Source: Streptomyces sp. R28 (lineage in GTDB: Bacteria; Actinomycetota; Actinomycetes; Streptomycetales; Streptomycetaceae). From it: a stretch of 64,000 nt of DNA. This document shows, piece by piece, positions 59,131 to 64,000 of the stretch. Made by a program: the position numbers and the translations under genes. Numbering within the stretch: the first letter of the stretch is position 1; each line of letters starts with the position of its first letter. The stretch is taken from the NCBI RefSeq assembly GCF_041052385.1, contig NZ_CP163439.1:9847001-9911000 (forward strand), in the 5' to 3' direction. A model generated the notes under the pieces. The model saw nothing but the letters and a program-made list of their open reading frames with translations, was not told the DNA's origin and ran no database searches.

Positions 59131-60582
59131 ATGCCGATCCTGGAACCGTCCCGCCCCGTCCGGACCGTCACCCTGCCACCGCGGGAGGCCCGCCACGGCG
59201 GCCGCACGGACGTCCTGGTCGTCGGCGGCGGCCCGGCCGGGACCGCCGCGGCCTATGCGGCGGCCGACGCCGGCGCCGACGTCGTGCTCGTGGAGCGCTA
59301 CGGCTTCCTCGGCGGCAACGCCACCGTGGCGCTGGTCATGCCGCTGATGTCGTTCCACAACGAGCAGAAACAGGCCGTGTTCGACGAGAGCGGCCACCGC
59401 GGCAGGCTGCTGCCCTCCGACCACGGGGAGGGCGAACCGGTGGTGGCCGGCTTCCTTTGGCTCCTGCTCGACCGGCTCATCGCCCGCGGCGGCTGCGTCC
59501 CGCCGTCCCCCGACACCGGCTACACCGTGCCGTTCGACCCGGAGATCTACAAACTCGTCCTCCTCGACCTGCTCGACGAGGCGGGCGTGCGGATGCTGTT
59601 CCACTCCTTCGCCTCCACCGCGCTGCCCCTCGACGACGGCTGGCGGGTGGTGTTCGAGACCAAGTCCGGCCCGGTGGTGATCGACGCCGATGTCGTCGTC
59701 GACGGCACGGGGGACGGCGACATCGCCGCCGCCTGCGGGGCGCCGTACGAGATCGGGCGGCCGGAGGACGGGCTGGTGCAGCCGATGACGCTGATGTTCC
59801 GCGTCGTCGACTTCCTGCAGCCGCAGTTCTCCGAGTACGTCGGCGAGCATCCCGACCAGTGGCGGGGCGTGCACGGGCTGTGGGACCTGGTCCAGGAGGC
59901 CACCGAGGCGGGCGAACTGCGCCTGCCCCGCGAGGACATGCTGTTCTTCGGCACCCCGCACCCGCGCGAGGTCAGTGTCAACAGCACCCGGGTCACGCGG
60001 GCGCTCGGCACCGACGTGTGGGACCTCAGCCGCGCCGAGTACGTCGCGCGCCGCCAGATGGAACAGATCGACCGCTTCCTGCGCCGGCACGTGCCCGGCT
60101 TCAAGAGGTCGTACGTGGCACAGAGCGGCGTCCAGATCGGCGTACGGGAGACCCGCCGCGTCCTCGGCGACTACCACCTGACCGGCCATGACATCCTCGC
60201 GGCGCGCGCGTTCCCGGACGCCGTCGCGCACGGCGCCTACCCCGTCGACATCCACAACCCCAGGGGCAGCGGCACCGTCCTCAAGCGCGTCCCGCGCGGC
60301 CGCTACTACGACATCCCCCTGCGCTGTCTGCTGCCCAAGGACACCGACCGCCTGCTGGTCGCCGGGCGCTGTATCTCCGGCTCGCACGTGGCGCACTCGT
60401 CCTACCGCGTCATGCCCATCTCCATGGCGACCGGGCAGGCGGCCGGGGTCTGCGCCGCGCTGTCCGTACGGCTCGGCCGCAGTCCCCGCGACGTGCCCTA
60501 CCACCTCGTCCAGCGCGCGCTGCGGCGCCAGGGCGCCCACCTGAACCTGGAACCCCGGGAACCCGCGCAGCAACACGGCTGA
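59131..60582 (+). CDS. FAD-dependent oxidoreductase
   Basis: A 483-aa flavoprotein. TDVLVVGGGPAGTAAAYAAA then DAGADVVLVERYGFLGGNAT is the FAD-binding fold, with the G-G-N-A/M segment seen in the FAD_oxidored family. VDGTGDGDIAAACGAPYEIG lies midway, and LLVAGRCISGSHVAHSSYRV then MPISMATGQAAGVCAALSV is the FAD-closing end. Reaction unknown. ATG 59131 has GGGAGAAGCG. It is clustered with the pyruvyl transferase and an SDR. Confidence 0.85.
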   Translation: MPILEPSRPVRTVTLPPREARHGGRTDVLVVGGGPAGTAAAYAAADAGADVVLVERYGFLGGNATVALVMPLMSFHNEQKQAVFDESGHRGRLLPSDHGEGEPVVAGFLWLLLDRLIARGGCVPPSPDTGYTVPFDPEIYKLVLLDLLDEAGVRMLFHSFASTALPLDDGWRVVFETKSGPVVIDADVVVDGTGDGDIAAACGAPYEIGRPEDGLVQPMTLMFRVVDFLQPQFSEYVGEHPDQWRGVHGLWDLVQEATEAGELRLPREDMLFFGTPHPREVSVNSTRVTRALGTDVWDLSRAEYVARRQMEQIDRFLRRHVPGFKRSYVAQSGVQIGVRETRRVLGDYHLTGHDILAARAFPDAVAHGAYPVDIHNPRGSGTVLKRVPRGRYYDIPLRCLLPKDTDRLLVAGRCISGSHVAHSSYRVMPISMATGQAAGVCAALSVRLGRSPRDVPYHLVQRALRRQGAHLNLEPREPAQQHG

Positions 60583-60659
60583 CGCCCCCGGCACTTGACG
60601 CCCCGAGCGCTGGACGCCCCGAGCGCTGTCGCGGTGAGCGCGCCGCCTAGAGTGCGGGC

Positions 60660-61439
60660 ATGACCTCGCAGCCCTACCTCTCCGAACTCTTCTCGCTGGA
60701 CGACCGGGTCGCCGTGGTGACCGGCGGCAGTTCCGGCATCGGCCGCGCCATCGCCGAAGCCCTCGCACGCGCCGGAGCGAGCGTCGTCGTCGTGGCCCGC
60801 AAGGAGGCGGAACTGGCCGCGACCGTCGGCGAACTGGCGGCCCACGGCTGCCGAGCGGCCTGGGTGAGCGGAGACCTGAGCACGCGCGACGGTGTGCGCG
60901 CGGCGGCCGAGGAGGCGGTCGAGGCGTTCGGGGAGCCCGACATCCTCGTCAACTCCGCCGGGATCAACCTGCGGCCCCCGCTGGGCGAGTTGGGCGAGGA
61001 CGTGTGGGACACCACCATGGCCGTGAACCTTGAGGCGCCCTTCCTGCTGGGGCAGCGGTTCGGGCCCGGCATGGCCGAACGTGGCTTCGGGCGGATCATC
61101 CACATCACCTCCCAGCAGGCGCACCGGGCGTTCGTCCAGAGCGGCGCCTACGGCGTCTCGAAGGGGGCGTTGGAGTCGCTGGCCCGTTCACAGGCCGAGG
61201 CATGGTCGCCCTACGGCGTCACCTGCAACACGCTCGTGCCGGGGTTCGTCATGACGCCCCTCAACGCACGCCTGTCGTCCGACCCCGAGAAGGTGGCGGC
61301 GCTCGCCGCGCGCACGATGGTCGGGCGCAACGGACTGGCTGAGGACTTCGCCGGCGCGGCGGTGTTCCTCGCGAGCCGCGCCTCCGCGTACGTCACCGGG
61401 CAGGCACTCTTCGTCGACGGCGGACTCTCCGTGCACTGA
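60660..61439 (+). CDS. SDR-family oxidoreductase (FabG-like)
   Basis: A 259-aa classical SDR. VAVVTGGSSGIGRAIAEALA is the cofactor site, ILVNSAGINLRPPLGEL the N-(S)-A-G motif, HITSQQAHRAFVQSGAYGVS holds the Ser and Tyr followed by KGALESLARSQA (Lys), and YVTGQALFVDGGLSVH is the typical C-terminal end of FabG/gluconate-dehydrogenase-like enzymes. It would oxidise a secondary alcohol or reduce a ketone. It follows the FAD oxidoreductase by 77 bp. Confidence 0.92.
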   Translation: MTSQPYLSELFSLDDRVAVVTGGSSGIGRAIAEALARAGASVVVVARKEAELAATVGELAAHGCRAAWVSGDLSTRDGVRAAAEEAVEAFGEPDILVNSAGINLRPPLGELGEDVWDTTMAVNLEAPFLLGQRFGPGMAERGFGRIIHITSQQAHRAFVQSGAYGVSKGALESLARSQAEAWSPYGVTCNTLVPGFVMTPLNARLSSDPEKVAALAARTMVGRNGLAEDFAGAAVFLASRASAYVTGQALFVDGGLSVH

Positions 61440-61497
61440 GCGCGGCCGCATGGACGAACCCGGCGCGTTCGAAGTTCCTCCCCCCGTCGCCCGTCCG

Positions 61498-62151
61498 TCA
61501 CGCCGTGGCGTGGAAGGGGTGCAGGGTGTCCGCGACCTCGGTGTCGGAGACCTGGCCGAAGTCCTCGTACCACTCACCGACCGCGTGCAGGGACGGCGGC
61601 TGCACCAGGCACACGAGGTCGTCGCACTCGGGGCGCAGGGCGGCCGTCGTGCGTGGGCTGCCGACGGGGACCGCCAGGACCAGTCGGTCCGGACCGTGAC
61701 GGCGCAGGAAGCGCAGTGCCGCCGTGACGGTCAGGCCGGTGGTCAGCCCGTCGTCGACGAGGACGACCGTGCGGCCGTGGACGGACGGGGTCGGACGGCG
61801 GCCGCGGTAGACGTACTCGCGGCGGTGCAGCTCGTTGCGTTCGCTCGCGACGACATCGCCGAGCCGGTCCTCGGACAGATGCATCATGGCCAGGCTCTGC
61901 CGGTCGTACAGCGGCGGATCGTCGGCGACGATCGCGCCGATCGCCGTCTCCGGACTGATCGGGGTGCTGATCTCGCGAGCGACCAGCACGTCCAGCGGCG
62001 CGTGCAGCGCACGGGCCACCTCCGCGGCGACGGGCACGCCGCCGCTCGGCAGGGCCAGCACGAGCAGATCGATCAGATCGCCGGAGTCGGCCCACTCGAC
62101 CAGCCGCAGGGCGAGTTCCCGTCCGGCGTGGGTACGGTCGCGAAATGACAC
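61498..62151 (-). CDS. Phosphoribosyltransferase family protein
   Basis: A 217-aa type I PRTase. VVLVDDGLTTGLTVTAALRF is the PRPP-binding D-D-G-x-x-T-G motif. The N-terminal VLALPSGGVPVAAEVARALH and VLVAREISTP are the usual preceding segments of the ComF/Rv0571c-like group. GTG 62151 (VSFRDRTHAG) is preceded by GAGGGAGGAGC. Convergent with the SDR. The nucleobase or other acceptor is unknown. Confidence 0.88.
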   Translation of the reverse strand: MSFRDRTHAGRELALRLVEWADSGDLIDLLVLALPSGGVPVAAEVARALHAPLDVLVAREISTPISPETAIGAIVADDPPLYDRQSLAMMHLSEDRLGDVVASERNELHRREYVYRGRRPTPSVHGRTVVLVDDGLTTGLTVTAALRFLRRHGPDRLVLAVPVGSPRTTAALRPECDDLVCLVQPPSLHAVGEWYEDFGQVSDTEVADTLHPFHATA

Positions 62152-62298
62152 GGCGCTCCTCCCTCGAGGTCGGCGCAGCCCGCCGAGTTCCCGGCGTGGG
62201 GCAGGGCGAAACGAGGCACGGCCACCGGCGGCCCGGGGTGCCCGCGGGCCGGGCCGCCATCGCGTGTGGCCCGCGCCCGGAGGGGTACTGCGGCGCGC

Positions 62299-62751
62299 AT
62301 GACTGGCATCGAACTCACGAGCTCCGCGTTCGAGGATCACGCGATGATCCCGCGTCGTCACGCCTTGGAGGGGCAGAACGTCTCTCCGCCCCTGACCTGG
62401 TCCGGAGTGCCCGACGAGGCGGTGGAGCTGGCCCTGCTGTGCGAGGACCCGGACGCGCCGTCGGGGACCTTCGTCCACTGGCTGGTGACCGGCATCGATC
62501 CGCACGCGGACGGGCTTCCCGCGGGCGAAACGACCCCGGGCAGTCACCCGCACAGGAACGGCTTCGGAGAATCAGGGTGGGGCGGTCCGCTGCCCCCGGT
62601 CGGCGACGACGCGCACCGGTACTACTTCCGCCTCTACGCCCTCCCGGCCCCCGTCTCCGTCCCGGACGCGGCCACGTCGGACCAGGCACACCAGGTCCTC
62701 GACCGGCAGCAGCTGGCCAGCGGAACACTCGTGGGCCTCTACCGACGCTGA
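62299..62751 (+). CDS. YbhB/YbcL-type (PEBP, Raf kinase inhibitor-like) protein
   Basis: A 150-aa PEBP-fold protein. ALEGQNVSPPLTWSGVPDEA and LLCEDPDAPSGTFVHWLVTG carry the conserved D-P-D-A-P and H-W ligand-pocket residues. GWGGPLPPVGDDAHRYYFRL YALPAP-like sequence gives the G-x-x-P-P...H-R-Y motif. Bacterial members bind anions or phosphate-containing ligands. ATG 62299 is used. Confidence 0.9.
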   Translation: MTGIELTSSAFEDHAMIPRRHALEGQNVSPPLTWSGVPDEAVELALLCEDPDAPSGTFVHWLVTGIDPHADGLPAGETTPGSHPHRNGFGESGWGGPLPPVGDDAHRYYFRLYALPAPVSVPDAATSDQAHQVLDRQQLASGTLVGLYRR

Positions 62752-62851
62752 CGCCGCCCGCACCCGTCCGGCCGCGAGCCGTGCGACGGACCGGTCGGTC
62801 CGGCCGGTACGCCGGGCTGCGTTCGCGCCGCGCAGAGCGCATGGTGGTGGC

Positions 62852-63151
62852 ATGAGCACGCGTCCCCCAGTGGTGGTGCAGCCGCCCGCGTCGGACGGCG
62901 GGCGTCAGGTGACGATCCGCGGTGAGCCGACCGGCATCGCGTACAGCCTGTTCGACGTGCTGGACCTGGTGCACCGTGCGGGCCTGCCCGGCGAGGACCG
63001 GGCCGTCGACGACCCCGAGCTGATCGAGTGGCTCGGCGGCGGACCGTACGACTGGAACGGCCCGGACACGCCCGGCACGCCGGATGCGCCCGACATGCCG
63101 GAACCCGGCACGCCGGATGCGCCCGACACGCCCGGTACGGCGAACGGGTGA
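62852..63151 (+). CDS. Hypothetical protein with a Pro/Asp/Gly repeat tail
   Basis: A 99-aa protein. The folded part ITRGE-like strand QVTIRGEPTGIAYSLFDVLD then LVHRAGLPGEDRAVDD is followed by a low-complexity tail in which P-G-T-P-D-A-P-D recurs. At DNA level the segment CCCGGCACGCCGGATGCGCC occurs twice, about 39 bp apart. Family unknown. Confidence 0.6.
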   Translation: MSTRPPVVVQPPASDGGRQVTIRGEPTGIAYSLFDVLDLVHRAGLPGEDRAVDDPELIEWLGGGPYDWNGPDTPGTPDAPDMPEPGTPDAPDTPGTANG

Positions 63152-63276
63152 ACGCGGACGCCCCCCTCTTTCAGCGCGGACGCCACCCTCGGATGTCCGA
63201 GGTTCCCGTCGGAGCGCCGCTGACCTTGACTGGCAGCGGCAAGTCCGAACGGAACCACGACATCACGGGGACATAC

Positions 63277-63609
63277 ATGAACCGCAGGAAGAGCACCTTC
63301 GCAGCCGGCCTGGCCACCACCGTCTCGGCCCTGGCCCTCACCCTCGGCGGCATGGCCGCCCCCGCACAGGCCGCGGGGACCGTCGACTGTGACGGCTGGG
63401 TGCACAACAACAACCCGGACCACGGCATCGCGGGCTGCCAGAACAACACCGACCACCCCGTCACCTTCCGCGCCGAGATCGTCTGCGGCTGGGCCCCGGA
63501 CGTCTCCGGCCAGTGGGTGACGCTGGCGCCGGGGCAGTACAGCGAGTCCTCGGGCGTCTGCGCCGTCTACAGCTCGGGCGTCGGCAGCGTGGGATGGACC
63601 ATCCAGTAG
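63277..63609 (+). CDS. Small secreted protein, four or more cysteines
   Basis: A 110-aa protein with a signal peptide (MNRRKSTFAAGLATTVSALA then LTLGGMAAPAQAA). The mature domain is VDCDGWVHNNNPDHGIAGCQ, NNTDHPVTFRAEIVCGWAPD and YSESSGVCAVYSSGVGS, with four cysteines probably forming two disulfides. Extracellular, function unknown. ATG 63277 follows CACGGGGAC. Confidence 0.75.
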   Translation: MNRRKSTFAAGLATTVSALALTLGGMAAPAQAAGTVDCDGWVHNNNPDHGIAGCQNNTDHPVTFRAEIVCGWAPDVSGQWVTLAPGQYSESSGVCAVYSSGVGSVGWTIQ

Positions 63610-63612
63610 CGG

Positions 63613-64000
63613 CTACCGGCCCGGTGCCCGGTCCGGGTCGGGACGGAACACCGGGTGGTAACTCTCCGGCGGCGCCAGATAGCTGACGGGCAGTCCGCCG
63701 GTGTCGATGACGATCTGGTCGACGGCGATGCCCGGGTCGACCATGAAGATCCGCAGGACGTGCTCACCGGGCTCGTCCACCGTCACCAGGGCGGTCAGCT
63801 TCTCGACGCCGTCCTCCACGTTGCGGGCCCAGGCGTCGCCCCGGTTGCCGGTGGCGACGGCCTGGCCCGCGAGGACGGTGGCCGGCCGGTCGTCGAGCGC
63901 GACGGCCAGCCGGCGGTGGCCACGCTCGTCGAGGGACGGCAGCCGCAAGACGGTGACCGGGAAGGTGCCGGCACCGCCGAAGCGCACCCGGTACCTCAAC
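63613..64000 (-). CDS. GH115-type alpha-glucuronidase, C-terminal end (partial)
   Basis: The C-terminal about 128 residues of a gene running out of the window. RRLAVALDDRPATVLAG, GEHVLRIFMVDPGIAVDQIV and IDTGGLPVSYLAPPES match the C-terminal jelly-roll-like domain of glycoside hydrolase family 115 proteins, which remove glucuronic acid from xylan. The catalytic part lies beyond the end. The stop is 4 bp from the convergent secreted-protein gene. Confidence 0.65.
   Translation of the reverse strand, partial: LRYRVRFGGAGTFPVTVLRLPSLDERGHRRLAVALDDRPATVLAGQAVATGNRGDAWARNVEDGVEKLTALVTVDEPGEHVLRIFMVDPGIAVDQIVIDTGGLPVSYLAPPESYHPVFRPDPDRAPGR

Noticed and set aside
58279..60768. 829-codon minus-strand open frame opposite the pyruvyl transferase and FAD oxidoreductase genes
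   Set aside because: Antisense shadow of two well-supported genes; crosses their intergenic region without any domain.
1..64000. tRNA or rRNA genes and an attachment site
   Set aside because: I found no tRNA-like cloverleaf or TTCGA-containing arm, no rRNA segment and no integrase gene, so no att site can be proposed.

Overview
The window is high-GC DNA with Streptomyces-type genes: actinobacterial RBS spacing, frequent GTG starts, ATGA/GTGA stop-start overlaps, a mycothiol-type maleylpyruvate isomerase, a furA-katG pair, a streptogrisin-like protease and a TTA codon in a regulator. It looks like a variable, arm-like part of a Streptomyces chromosome running into a more conserved stretch. 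Everything is read from sequence; no database search was run, so family names rest on motif recognition.

Region 1 (1-30 kb) is an accessory zone full of insertion sequences and broken genes. Intact or near-intact genes are a GNAT protein, two SDR/ALDH-type oxidoreductases, a DsbA-like protein with an AraC regulator, a flavin monooxygenase, a small secreted protein, a maleylpyruvate isomerase-like protein, a SCO6745-type protein and a secreted GH12 cellulase. Between them lie IS256, IS630, ISAs1, IS5 (two kinds), ISL3 and IS3 copies or fragments, and relics of DNA ligase, Uma2, an ATPase, a subtilase, a methyltransferase, a SpoIIE phosphatase, a ricin lectin and others. A ligD-like ATP-dependent DNA ligase gene is split by a 3-kb segment with inverted-repeat ends that carries MBL-dsbA-araC cargo and a 34-nt group II intron domain V relic.

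Region 2 (30-43 kb) is a coherent metabolic/resistance island. Leftward are a cupin, three DJ-1/PfpI proteins, a HAD hydrolase and a TTA-containing LysR regulator. Rightward are a fourth DJ-1 (isonitrile hydratase-like) protein, a stand-alone VioB-type ferritin-like protein, an MFS pump, a VOC protein and an SDR. A second MFS-SDR pair follows, under a divergent MarR regulator with two CTTG-N5-CAAG operators. The mixture suggests making or detoxifying a reactive small molecule and exporting it.

Region 3 (44-48 kb) is a tightly coupled operon: a possible 34-aa Cys-rich peptide, a 61-aa protein, an unknown 237-aa protein, two DUF6895-like helical proteins and a serine beta-lactamase-fold hydrolase. 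I recognise no described pathway here, and it is one of the two best candidates for an undescribed system.

Region 4 (48-64 kb) is orderly: a secreted S1 protease with a chitin-binding tail, furA-katG, an NDH-2-like oxidoreductase, a nucleotidyltransferase-BON-phosphoesterase operon, a hemerythrin, a polysaccharide pyruvyl transferase with an FAD oxidoreductase and SDR, a phosphoribosyltransferase, a YbhB/PEBP protein, small secreted proteins and the 3' end of a GH115-type gene leaving the window. I saw no tRNA, rRNA or CRISPR array.
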